Assembly (NCBI RefSeq): GCF_009193215.1
Contig: NZ_VYVA01000001.1
Location: 496,001-560,000, forward strand
Direction of reading: 5' to 3'
DNA length: 64,000 nt
From: Flavicella marina
GTDB taxonomy: Bacteria > Bacteroidota > Bacteroidia > Flavobacteriales > Flavobacteriaceae
Shown in pieces: positions 50,577 to 58,466 of the stretch (position 1 is its first letter; each line of letters begins with the position of its first letter). The notes below the pieces were generated by a model that did no database searches, was not told the DNA's origin, and saw nothing but the letters and a program-made list of their open reading frames with translations. The position numbers and the translations under genes are program-made.

Positions 50577-50616
50577 AATAAGTAAGACCGTAAAACAACA
50601 ACGCTACTTACTTATT
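50577..50616 (+). promoter_or_regulatory. Candidate structured leader of rpsB
   Basis: AATAAGTAAG (50577-50586) pairs perfectly with CTTACTTATT (50607-50616), with a 20-base loop, 32 bases before the rpsB ATG. No consensus -7 box lies between rpsI and rpsB, so the leader would be part of a read-through or independent message. Candidate site for regulation by S2. Confidence 0.5.
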
Positions 50617-50648
50617 GCTATTCTCAGAGAACGTAAACAAATAACAAA

Positions 50649-51419
50649 ATGGCAAACATCGAAATTAAAGAATTATTGGATGCAGGTGTACACTTCGGAC
50701 ACTTGACAAGAAAATGGAATCCAAACATGGCTCCTTATATCTATACTGAGCGTAATGGAGTTCATATTATTGACCTTTACAAAACAGCGGCTAAGATTGA
50801 AGAATCTGCAGTAGCTTTAGAAAAAATCGCTGCTTCAGGAAGAAAAGTTCTTTTCGTAGCAACGAAAAAACAAGCTAAAGATATCATCGCTGACAAGGCT
50901 GCATCTGTAAACATGCCTTATATTACTGAAAGATGGCCTGGAGGAATGTTAACTAACTTTGTAACGATTAGAAAAGCTGTTAAGAAAATGGCTCAAATCG
51001 ATAGAATGAAAGTTGACGGATCTTTCGCTGCTTTATCTAAAAGAGAGCAATTACAAATCAACCGTCAAAGAGCTAAATTAGAAAAGAACTTAGGTTCTAT
51101 TGCTGATATGACTCGTTTGCCTGCTGCTTTATTTGTAGTTGACGTTAAGAAAGAGCACATTGCTGTTTCTGAAGCTCAAAAATTAAACATTCCAGTATTT
51201 GCTTTGGTTGATACAAACTCTGACCCTAAAGCGGTTGATTTTGTAATTCCTGCAAATGATGATGCTTCTAAATCAATTGAAAAAGTATTGAGTTACTTAA
51301 TTGATTCAGTTGCCAACGGTTTAAACAACAGAAAATCTGCAAAAGATAAAACTGAGGCTGCTCCGGCTGCTGAAGCTGCTGTAGAAACTGCTGCTCCAGA
51401 AGCTAAAGAAGAAAAATAA
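50649..51419 (+). CDS. rpsB: Ribosomal protein S2 (uS2)
   Basis: A 256-residue S2. The signature L-L-D-A-G-V-H-F-G-H, W-N-P-N-M-A-P-Y-I-Y and L-P-A-A-L-F-V-V-D-V are present; the tail is Ala/Glu-rich (A-A-P-A-A-E-A-A-V-E), as is common in Bacteroidetes. It is cotranscribed with tsf after 36 bases, the classical pairing. Confidence 0.98.
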   Translation: MANIEIKELLDAGVHFGHLTRKWNPNMAPYIYTERNGVHIIDLYKTAAKIEESAVALEKIAASGRKVLFVATKKQAKDIIADKAASVNMPYITERWPGGMLTNFVTIRKAVKKMAQIDRMKVDGSFAALSKREQLQINRQRAKLEKNLGSIADMTRLPAALFVVDVKKEHIAVSEAQKLNIPVFALVDTNSDPKAVDFVIPANDDASKSIEKVLSYLIDSVANGLNNRKSAKDKTEAAPAAEAAVETAAPEAKEEK

Positions 51420-51455
51420 TTATTGTTTTTAATCAAAAAATAAAAGTATAATATC

Positions 51456-52424
51456 ATGGCAGAAATAAAAGCTGCAGACGTTATGAAGTTGCGTAAAGCA
51501 ACTGGGTCTGGAATGATGGATTGTAAAAAAGCTTTAGTAGAAGCTGAAGGTGATTTTGACAAAGCAATTGAAATCCTTAGAAAAAAAGGACAAAAAATTG
51601 CTGCTAAAAGAGCTGACAGAGAATCTTCTGAAGGAGCTGCAATTGCAAAAGTAAACGCTGACAATACAGTAGGTGTATCTATCGTATTAGGATGTGAAAC
51701 TGACTTCGTAGGAAAGAATGAAAGTTTCGTGGAAATGGCTACTAAATTAGCTGAACACGCTTTAAACTTTGCTACTAAAGAAGAATTTTTAGCTTCTGAC
51801 TTCGGAGGAATTACTGTTGCTGAAAAATTAATCGAGCAAACTGGTGTTATCGGTGAAAAAATCGATATCAACGACTTTACAAGAGTAGAAGCTCCTTACG
51901 TAGGTTCTTATATCCACGTTGGAAATAAAATCGCTTCTTTAGTTGGTTTATCTGCTTCTATTGACGGTATTGAAAACTTAGCTAAAGATTTAGCTATGCA
52001 AGCTGCTTCAATGGGTGCTACTTCTTTGTCTTACAAAGATTTCGACCCTGCTTATGTTGCTGCTGAAACTGAAGCGCGTATTGCTGTAATCGAAAAAGAC
52101 AATATCGAATTAGGAAGATTAGGTAAAACATTGAAAAATGTACCTCAATTTATTTCTAGATCTCAATTGACTGACGAAGTATTGGCGCAAGCTGAAGAAA
52201 ATGCAAAAGCTGAATTGGCTGCTGAAGGAAAACCAGAAAAAATCTGGGATAGAATTTTACCAGGAAAATTGGAAAGATTCGTTTCTGACAACACTACTTT
52301 AGATCAAGAGCAATGCTTATTAGATCAAAAATTCATCAAAGATGAAAAGAAAACTGTTGCTGAGTACGTAAGTTCTTTAGGTGACGTTTCTATCGTAAAT
52401 TTCTCTAGAGTTTCTTTAGGATAA
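51456..52424 (+). CDS. tsf: Elongation factor Ts
   Basis: A 322-residue EF-Ts. The N-terminal UBA-like part has V-M-K-L-R-K-A-T-G-S-G-M-M-D-C-K-K-A-L and the core contains T-D-F-V-G-K-N-E-S-F, the contact with EF-Tu. It reloads EF-Tu with GTP. Slightly longer than E. coli EF-Ts (283 residues), by insertions in the core domain, as in other Bacteroidetes. Ends at a strong terminator. Confidence 0.98.
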   Translation: MAEIKAADVMKLRKATGSGMMDCKKALVEAEGDFDKAIEILRKKGQKIAAKRADRESSEGAAIAKVNADNTVGVSIVLGCETDFVGKNESFVEMATKLAEHALNFATKEEFLASDFGGITVAEKLIEQTGVIGEKIDINDFTRVEAPYVGSYIHVGNKIASLVGLSASIDGIENLAKDLAMQAASMGATSLSYKDFDPAYVAAETEARIAVIEKDNIELGRLGKTLKNVPQFISRSQLTDEVLAQAEENAKAELAAEGKPEKIWDRILPGKLERFVSDNTTLDQEQCLLDQKFIKDEKKTVAEYVSSLGDVSIVNFSRVSLG

Positions 52425-52441
52425 TTTACCAATCATATCTT

Positions 52442-52473
52442 AAAAGGCTGTTTGTTCTCAAACAGCCTTTTTT
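52442..52473 (+). terminator. Terminator of rpsB-tsf
   Basis: AAAAGGCTGTTTG (52442-52454) pairs with CAAACAGCCTTTT (52459-52471), loop TTCT, followed by a T run. Confidence 0.93.
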
Positions 52474-52502
52474 GTTTTTATAAACTCTTGTATTTTTACT
52501 TT

Positions 52503-53153
52503 ATGATTTGGCTTACAGAGACTGACCAACCCTTCCCTCCCCTATCTGAAACAACTGAAGAAGGAATCATTGCTCTTGGAGGAGACCTAAGCAACGAGAG
52601 ATTAATTGACGCATATAAGCAAGGGATCTTTCCTTGGTATTGCGAAGGTGAACCTATTATTTGGTACTGTCCCGACCCAAGGATGGTCTTGTTTTTTGAT
52701 AACTTAAAAATTTCAAAAAGCATGCGTGGTATCCTTCGAAAAAATAACTTTACCGTTACCTTCAATCAAAATTTCGAGTCCGTAATTGCCAATTGCAAAA
52801 CCATTGATCGCAAGGATGGACTGGGTACTTGGATTACAAAAGACATGCAACAAGCATACATAGAGCTGCATAAAAAAGGAATTGCACAATCTGTTGAAGT
52901 GTGGCAAAACGACGAACTTGTTGGCGGTCTTTATGGCATCGATCAAGGTCATGTGTTTTGCGGAGAAAGCATGTTTAGCAAAGTAAGCAATGCCTCAAAA
53001 ATTGCCTTTATATATTTGGTAGAGAAACTCAAGAGAGAAAAGTATGCGCTTTTAGATTGTCAAGTCTACAACGATCATTTAGCAAGTCTAGGTGCCGAAG
53101 AAATCACTAGAGATATCTTTTTACAGATTCTAAAAAACAAAAGCATTTCATAA
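52503..53153 (+). CDS. aat: Leucyl/phenylalanyl-tRNA--protein transferase
   Basis: A 216-residue Aat; I start at the ATG at 52503, where the conserved I-W-L-T-E-T-D-Q-P-F-P-P begins, instead of a TTG frame upstream that overlaps the tsf terminator. It attaches Leu or Phe from aminoacyl-tRNA to N-terminal Arg/Lys of proteins, marking them for ClpAP (N-end rule). L-G-G-D-L, Q-G-I-F-P-W-Y and G-G-L-Y-G-I, F-C-G-E-S-M-F are the signatures. Length normal. Confidence 0.97.
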   Translation: MIWLTETDQPFPPLSETTEEGIIALGGDLSNERLIDAYKQGIFPWYCEGEPIIWYCPDPRMVLFFDNLKISKSMRGILRKNNFTVTFNQNFESVIANCKTIDRKDGLGTWITKDMQQAYIELHKKGIAQSVEVWQNDELVGGLYGIDQGHVFCGESMFSKVSNASKIAFIYLVEKLKREKYALLDCQVYNDHLASLGAEEITRDIFLQILKNKSIS

Positions 53154-53209
53154 AATTCTCTTAGGGATTCTTTGTGATTTTCGGTAGCTTTTATCTTAAA
53201 AGACTTGCT

Positions 53210-53217
53210 TATATTTG
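53210..53217 (+). promoter_or_regulatory. -7 box of the MazG-like-aroA operon
   Basis: TATATTTG is a full match to TAnnTTTG, 22 bases before the ATG at 53240. A -33 box is not clear. Confidence 0.55.
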
Positions 53218-53239
53218 CTGTGCTTAAACAAAAGTGAAT

Positions 53240-53566
53240 ATGGACATTAAAAACGCACAATTAGCCGTTGATAAATGGATTAAAGAACATGGTGTTCGCT
53301 ATTTTAACGAACTCACCAACATGGCTCAGCTAACAGAAGAAGTAGGTGAAGTTGCGAGAATTATCGCGAGACGTTATGGTGAGCAAAGCGAAAAAGAAAG
53401 TGATAAAAATAAAGATCTTGGTGAAGAATTAGCAGATGTAGTATTTGTGGTTTTATGCTTAGCAAATCAAACAGGAATTGACTTACAAGCTTCATTCGAT
53501 AAAAAACTAAATATTAAAACAGAAAGAGATCACGATCGTCACCACAACAACGAAAAATTAAAATAA
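53240..53566 (+). CDS. MazG-like nucleotide pyrophosphohydrolase
   Basis: A 108-residue all-alpha NTP-PPase (start ATG 53240; a GTG at 53234 adds two residues). The metal-binding acidic residues appear as T-E-E-V-G-E-V-A-R and G-E-E-L-A-D-V-V-F-V-V, the E-x2-E and E-x2-D signature. It would hydrolyse non-canonical or surplus NTPs to NMP and pyrophosphate. The next gene starts one base after the stop. First gene of a three-gene set with aroA. Confidence 0.9.
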   Translation: MDIKNAQLAVDKWIKEHGVRYFNELTNMAQLTEEVGEVARIIARRYGEQSEKESDKNKDLGEELADVVFVVLCLANQTGIDLQASFDKKLNIKTERDHDRHHNNEKLK

Positions 53567-53567
53567 T

Positions 53568-53825
53568 ATGAATCAAAATATATTAGAAGTTCCATTTTGG
53601 AAAGTTGCCTTACGATTTACTGTTAGTTTTTTAGTACTATTGACTTTAGTATTAACGGGTGCCACCTACTTTAAAAACGGAAATTTAGAGGCAATTAATA
53701 AAAGTGTTGCAGACGGAACTTGGACTCAATTTGTACTCGCAAGAGTTGCGATAGGGATCGTATACGGAGTAGCAATGACATATTTTTCAAGAAGAAGAGC
53801 GAAACTAGCACAAGGAAAGAGATAA
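53568..53825 (+). CDS. Small two-helix membrane protein, unknown
   Basis: An 85-residue protein with membrane segments at about 12-30 and 58-75 and a basic C-terminal tail (S-R-R-R-A-K-L-A-Q-G-K-R) that would lie in the cytoplasm. It sits one base after the MazG-like gene and one base before aroA, so it is translated from the same message. I know no function. The tight packing argues that it is a real gene. Confidence 0.7.
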   Translation: MNQNILEVPFWKVALRFTVSFLVLLTLVLTGATYFKNGNLEAINKSVADGTWTQFVLARVAIGIVYGVAMTYFSRRRAKLAQGKR

Positions 53826-53826
53826 G

Positions 53827-55038
53827 ATGAATAGCTTAAAATTACACCACTACACAGGAGAAATCAACAAAGAAATTCAAATCACTGGTTCGAAAAGTGA
53901 AACAAATCGCTTGTTGATTTTACAACAATTATATCCAAATTTAGAAATAGACAATATTTCTAATTCAGACGATAGCAAACTAATGATGAATGCTTTGGCT
54001 TCAAAAGACGAAGAAATCAACATTGGTCATGCAGGTACTACCATGCGTTTTTTAACTAGTTTTCTATCCATTAAAGAAGGGTCTGATGTTATTTTAACAG
54101 GTTCTGGGAGAATGAAAGAAAGACCTATTGGAATTCTTGTTGATGCCCTAAAAACATTGGGTGCTGATATTTCTTATGTAGAGAATGAAGGTTTTGCCCC
54201 ATTGAGAATTAAAGGAACAAAACTAAAAGGAGGTAAAGTAACTATTGATGGAAATGTAAGTAGTCAGTATATTTCTTCTATATTATTGATAGCTGCTAGT
54301 CTTGAAAATGGAATCGAATTAGAATTCGAAGGTGCCATTACTTCAATCCCCTATATTCAAATGACATTAAGTTTATTGAATGAAGTAGGTATTGAAACTT
54401 CTTTTGAAGGTCAATTCATAAAAATATCTCCAAAAGCAACGATTGAAGATAAAAAAATTACTGTAGAATCTGATTGGAGTTCTGCATCGTATTACTACAG
54501 CTTGGTTGCTTTGAGCGAAAATGGAAAAATTACATTGAATGCCTACAAACAAAAAAGTTTGCAAGGAGACAGTGTACTTTCTGAAATTTATAAAAGTTTT
54601 GGTGTACAAACCACTTTTAGAGAAAACAGCATTACCTTAGAAAAAATTAAAGATTTTAAAAATCCTGATAACGTAAATTTCGATTTGATAAAAGCACCAG
54701 ACACGGCACAAACTATTGCTGTAACGGCTTTCGGAATGGGCATTGCTTGTGAACTAACAGGTTTGCATACTTTAAAAATTAAAGAAACAGATCGTTTGGT
54801 TGCTTTGGATGTAGAGTTAAAAAAACTAGGAGCAAATATCTATGTAACAAACAACAGTTTACACTTACAGCAATCTACAGAAATCAAAAGTGATATCGCT
54901 ATTGACACCTATCAAGATCACAGAATGGCAATGGCATTCGCACCATTACTACTAAAAACTTCAATCATCATTAACGAAGCAGAAGTTGTATCTAAATCGT
55001 ACCCAACATTCTGGGAAGATTTTTCGAATTTTCAGTAA
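53827..55038 (+). CDS. aroA: 3-phosphoshikimate 1-carboxyvinyltransferase (EPSP synthase)
   Basis: A 403-residue enzyme that transfers enolpyruvate from PEP to shikimate 3-phosphate. Motifs: G-S-K-S-E-T-N-R (about 20-27), G-H-A-G-T-T-M-R-F (PEP site), G-S-G-R-M-K-E-R-P, I-K-E-T-D-R-L and D-H-R-M-A-M-A-F. Somewhat shorter than the 427-residue E. coli enzyme, as usual in Flavobacteria. Terminal gene of the operon, followed by a terminator. Confidence 0.97.
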   Translation: MNSLKLHHYTGEINKEIQITGSKSETNRLLILQQLYPNLEIDNISNSDDSKLMMNALASKDEEINIGHAGTTMRFLTSFLSIKEGSDVILTGSGRMKERPIGILVDALKTLGADISYVENEGFAPLRIKGTKLKGGKVTIDGNVSSQYISSILLIAASLENGIELEFEGAITSIPYIQMTLSLLNEVGIETSFEGQFIKISPKATIEDKKITVESDWSSASYYYSLVALSENGKITLNAYKQKSLQGDSVLSEIYKSFGVQTTFRENSITLEKIKDFKNPDNVNFDLIKAPDTAQTIAVTAFGMGIACELTGLHTLKIKETDRLVALDVELKKLGANIYVTNNSLHLQQSTEIKSDIAIDTYQDHRMAMAFAPLLLKTSIIINEAEVVSKSYPTFWEDFSNFQ

Positions 55039-55059
55039 TTCTAGAACACATAAAATTGT

Positions 55060-55096
55060 AAAGCCTAAGCAAATATTTAATGCTTAGGCTTTTATT
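55060..55096 (+). terminator. Terminator of aroA
   Basis: AAAGCCTAAGCA (55060-55071) pairs with TGCTTAGGCTTT (55081-55092), loop of nine bases, then T-rich sequence. Confidence 0.85.
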
Positions 55097-55128
55097 TTTA
55101 AATTCGTCAAAATTAAATAGGCAAACAC

Positions 55129-55160
55129 TTGACAACCCCTATACGGATATCGTATATTTG
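55129..55160 (+). promoter_or_regulatory. Promoter of queA
   Basis: TTG (55129-55131), a 21-base spacer and TATATTTG (55153-55160). An inverted repeat ATACG-GATAT-CGTAT (55141-55155) overlaps the 5' side of the -7 box and might be an operator. Confidence 0.75.
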
Positions 55161-55184
55161 CCAACTATTTTCTAAAACACACAA

Positions 55185-56234
55185 ATGAAATTATCTGCAT
55201 TTAACTTTGAATTGCCAGAAGACAGATTAGCAGAATATCCTGCTGAGCATAGAGATGAAGCTCGTTTAATGGTATTAAACAGAAAAGAACAAACAATAGA
55301 GCACAAACATTTTAAAGACCTAATCGATTATTTCGACGATGGAGATTTGATGTTATTAAACGATACGAAAGTATTCCCTGCTCGTTTGTATGGAAATAAA
55401 GAAAAAACTGGAGCGAGAATTGAAGTTTTCTTATTAAGAGAACTGAATGCCGAAAACAGACTTTGGGATGTTTTGGTAGATCCAGCTCGTAAAATAAGAA
55501 TTGGTAACAAGTTATTTTTCGGAGACGATGATAGTTTGGTAGCTGAGGTAATCGACAATACAACTTCTAGAGGACGTACTTTGCGTTTCTTGTTCGATGG
55601 GTCGTACGAAGAATTTAGAGACAAATTAACTTCTTTGGGTGAAACTCCAATTCCAAAATATATCAAAAGAGAAGTTGAAGAAAGTGATGCTGAGCGTTAC
55701 CAAACAATCTATGCTAAAAACGAAGGTGCAGTAGCAGCTCCAACTGCTGGTTTGCACTTTTCAAAACATTTGATGAAACGTTTAGAAATCAAAGGAGTTG
55801 ATTTTGAAGCCTTGACTTTACATGTTGGTTTAGGAACATTCAGCCCTGTTGAAGTTGAAGATTTATCAAAACACAAAATGGACTCTGAGCAAGTAATCAT
55901 TACGCAAGATTCTGCTGACAAAGTAAACAAAACTTTAGATCGTAAAAAAAGAGTTTGTGCGGTAGGAACTACTGTAATGAGAGCGATTGAATCTTCTGTA
56001 TCTGCAAATGCTAGATTGAATCCTTATGATGGTTGGACGCATAAATTTATCTTCCCTCCATACAATTTCAGTATTGCAAATGCAATGATTACAAACTTCC
56101 ATACACCTAAATCTACTTTGATGATGATGACGGCTGCTTTTGCTGGGTATGACTTTTTAATGAAAGCCTATGACGAAGCTGTAAAAGAAGGATATCAATT
56201 CTATTCTTATGGTGATGCTATGTTAATCATCTAA
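55185..56234 (+). CDS. queA: S-adenosylmethionine:tRNA ribosyltransferase-isomerase
   Basis: A 349-residue QueA. It transfers the ribosyl part of SAM to preQ1 in tRNA, giving epoxyqueuosine. The signatures [40 protein letters not shown] and H-V-G-L-G-T-F are present. Length normal. Single gene with promoter and terminator. Confidence 0.97.
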   Translation: MKLSAFNFELPEDRLAEYPAEHRDEARLMVLNRKEQTIEHKHFKDLIDYFDDGDLMLLNDTKVFPARLYGNKEKTGARIEVFLLRELNAENRLWDVLVDPARKIRIGNKLFFGDDDSLVAEVIDNTTSRGRTLRFLFDGSYEEFRDKLTSLGETPIPKYIKREVEESDAERYQTIYAKNEGAVAAPTAGLHFSKHLMKRLEIKGVDFEALTLHVGLGTFSPVEVEDLSKHKMDSEQVIITQDSADKVNKTLDRKKRVCAVGTTVMRAIESSVSANARLNPYDGWTHKFIFPPYNFSIANAMITNFHTPKSTLMMMTAAFAGYDFLMKAYDEAVKEGYQFYSYGDAMLII

Positions 56235-56286
56235 AAAATCAGAAAAACTACCTTAAACAAACACAAGGTATAATTCTCATATAAAA

Positions 56287-56320
56287 TTATCTCGTATCTC
56301 TTCAGGTACGAGATTTTTTT
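56287..56320 (+). terminator. Terminator of queA
   Basis: ATCTCGTA (56289-56296) pairs with TACGAGAT (56307-56314), 10-base loop, followed by T7. Confidence 0.85.
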
Positions 56321-56371
56321 ATAAATAAGGAGTATCTTTACCGACATATTTTTATTTGAATATTCTACCGC

Positions 56372-57421
56372 ATGACAGCTAAAAAGAAAGACATTCGCGC
56401 ATTGACTAAAGACCAACTACGAGCATTTTTTGTAGAAAATGGAGACAAGGCTTTTCGCGGTAATCAAGTATATGAATGGTTGTGGTCAAAATCGGCCCAT
56501 AAATTCGAAGACATGACCAATATTTCTTTAGCAACTAGAACCATGCTTGAAGAACATTTTGTAATCAATCATATTCAGGTTGACGACATGCAGCGTAGTA
56601 GTGATGGTACCGTAAAAAATGCCGTTCGATTACACGATGGGTTGATTGTTGAATCTGTTTTGATTCCAACCGAATCTAGAACAACCGCTTGTGTTTCTAG
56701 CCAAGTTGGTTGCAGTTTAGATTGCAAATTCTGTGCTACTGCTCGATTAAAACGCATGCGAAATTTAAATCCTGATGAGATTTACGATCAAGTAGCAGCT
56801 ATCAACCAAGAAAGTTTGTTGTATTTCAACCATAAATTATCAAATATTGTATTTATGGGCATGGGTGAACCTCTAATGAATTACAATAACGTACTAGCCT
56901 CAATCGAAAAAATCACTTCACCCGAAGGCTTAGGAATGTCTCCTAAAAGAATCACCGTATCTACTTCTGGAGTACCCAAAATGATTAAAAAATTAGCTGA
57001 TGACGAAGTAAAATTCAACCTTGCAATTTCATTGCATTCAGCTATCGATGAAGTACGAACGAAAATTATGCCTTTCAATGTAAAATTCCCATTAGCTGAT
57101 TTGCGTGAAGCTTTAGAATATTGGTATCAAAAAACCAAAAGAGCTGTCACCTATGAATATGTAGTTTGGGATGGTATCAACGACAACAAAGAAGCGATAA
57201 GAGCATTGGTGAAGTTTTGTAAATACATTCCGTCTAAAGTGAACATCATAGAATACAACCCTATAGACGATGGAGAGTTTCAACAAGCAAGCAAAAAAGC
57301 AATCAGCGATTATGTAAGTGTTTTAGAAATGAATGATATTACCGTTAATGTAAGAAGAAGTAGAGGTAAAGATATTGACGCTGCTTGTGGACAATTGGCA
57401 AATAAAAGCACAAAAGCTTAA
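56372..57421 (+). CDS. rlmN: 23S rRNA (adenine2503-C2)-methyltransferase
   Basis: A 349-residue radical-SAM enzyme that methylates A2503 of 23S rRNA and A37 of some tRNAs. The cluster motif is C114-x3-C118-x2-C121 (G-C-S-L-D-C-K-F-C); the two mechanistic cysteines correspond to C107 (T-A-C-V-S-S-Q) and C339 (A-A-C-G-Q-L). G-M-G-E-P-L binds SAM. Full length with an N-terminal accessory domain. It is the start of a same-strand run with the polyprenyl synthase gene. Confidence 0.97.
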   Translation: MTAKKKDIRALTKDQLRAFFVENGDKAFRGNQVYEWLWSKSAHKFEDMTNISLATRTMLEEHFVINHIQVDDMQRSSDGTVKNAVRLHDGLIVESVLIPTESRTTACVSSQVGCSLDCKFCATARLKRMRNLNPDEIYDQVAAINQESLLYFNHKLSNIVFMGMGEPLMNYNNVLASIEKITSPEGLGMSPKRITVSTSGVPKMIKKLADDEVKFNLAISLHSAIDEVRTKIMPFNVKFPLADLREALEYWYQKTKRAVTYEYVVWDGINDNKEAIRALVKFCKYIPSKVNIIEYNPIDDGEFQQASKKAISDYVSVLEMNDITVNVRRSRGKDIDAACGQLANKSTKA

Positions 57422-57488
57422 TATTTAATTGAGAATGTTTTAAGTTTACATTTCTTAATTTTAGAATTTTAGAGAACACCTTTCATCA

Positions 57489-58466
57489 ATGAAAGCAGTA
57501 GAGCAAATTAAATTTCCGATCAGTACAGAAATGGAACTCTTTGAAGAAAAGTTCAAAGACGCTATGCTCTCTAAAGTACCACTGCTCAACAGAATAACCT
57601 ATTATATTGTTCGTAGAAAAGGAAAACAAATGCGACCTATGTTTGTTTTTTTAGTTGCAAAAATGGTATCTAAAGGTAACTTTTCTGACAGGACGTATCG
57701 AGGTGCTTCTGTAATAGAATTGATACATACTGCGACACTAGTTCACGATGATGTTGTTGATGATAGCAACCGAAGACGTGGATTTTTCTCTATCAATGCA
57801 CTCTGGAAAAATAAAATTGCTGTTTTAGTTGGTGATTTCTTACTTTCTAAAGGCCTATTGCTTTCTATCGACAACGACGATTTTGATTTGCTAAAATTGA
57901 TTTCTGTTGCTGTACGTGAAATGAGTGAAGGAGAATTGTTACAAATTGAAAAAGCGAGAAGACTCGACATTACAGAAGAGGTTTATTTTGATATTATCCG
58001 TCAGAAAACAGCGACATTAATTGCAGCTTGTTGTGCGATTGGAGCTGCGTCGGTTGGCGCGAATGATGATGAAATTGCTAAGATGCATGAATTTGGTGAA
58101 TTGATTGGAATTGCTTTTCAAATCAAGGATGATTTATTTGACTACACTGAAAGTAATATTGGCAAACCTACGGGTATTGATATCAAAGAGCAAAAAATGA
58201 CACTACCTTTGATTCATACATTGAACACTTGTTCTGAAAAAGACAAAAAATGGCTGATCAACTCTGTTAAAAAGCACAACAAAAACAAAAAAAGAGTCAA
58301 AGAGGTAATCGCTTTTGTAAAAGCAAATGGAGGTATTGAATATACCACTGAAAAAATGAAAGATTACCAATCTAAAGCGCTGTCTATTTTAAAAGACTAT
58401 CCGGAATCTGATTATAAAAATTCTTTAATTACCATGATCAATTATGTGGTAGATCGAAAAAAATAA
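57489..58466 (+). CDS. Polyprenyl diphosphate synthase
   Basis: A 325-residue trans-isoprenyl synthase. First Asp-rich motif D87-D-V-V-D91-D; second D-D-L-F-D near 213-217; K-G-K-Q-M-R-P at 44-50 binds the pyrophosphate of IPP. The bulky side chains expected before the first motif are small (T-A-T-L-V-H), which suggests a long-chain (C30-C40) product such as the side chain of menaquinone. The stop codon is directly adjacent to that of the convergent GH3 gene. Confidence 0.93.
   Translation: MKAVEQIKFPISTEMELFEEKFKDAMLSKVPLLNRITYYIVRRKGKQMRPMFVFLVAKMVSKGNFSDRTYRGASVIELIHTATLVHDDVVDDSNRRRGFFSINALWKNKIAVLVGDFLLSKGLLLSIDNDDFDLLKLISVAVREMSEGELLQIEKARRLDITEEVYFDIIRQKTATLIAACCAIGAASVGANDDEIAKMHEFGELIGIAFQIKDDLFDYTESNIGKPTGIDIKEQKMTLPLIHTLNTCSEKDKKWLINSVKKHNKNKKRVKEVIAFVKANGGIEYTTEKMKDYQSKALSILKDYPESDYKNSLITMINYVVDRKK

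Noticed and set aside
51293-51871. Long reverse-strand frame over rpsB and tsf
   Set aside because: Antisense shadow of two highly conserved ribosomal and elongation factor genes; composition is Ser/Ala-rich as expected from the complement.
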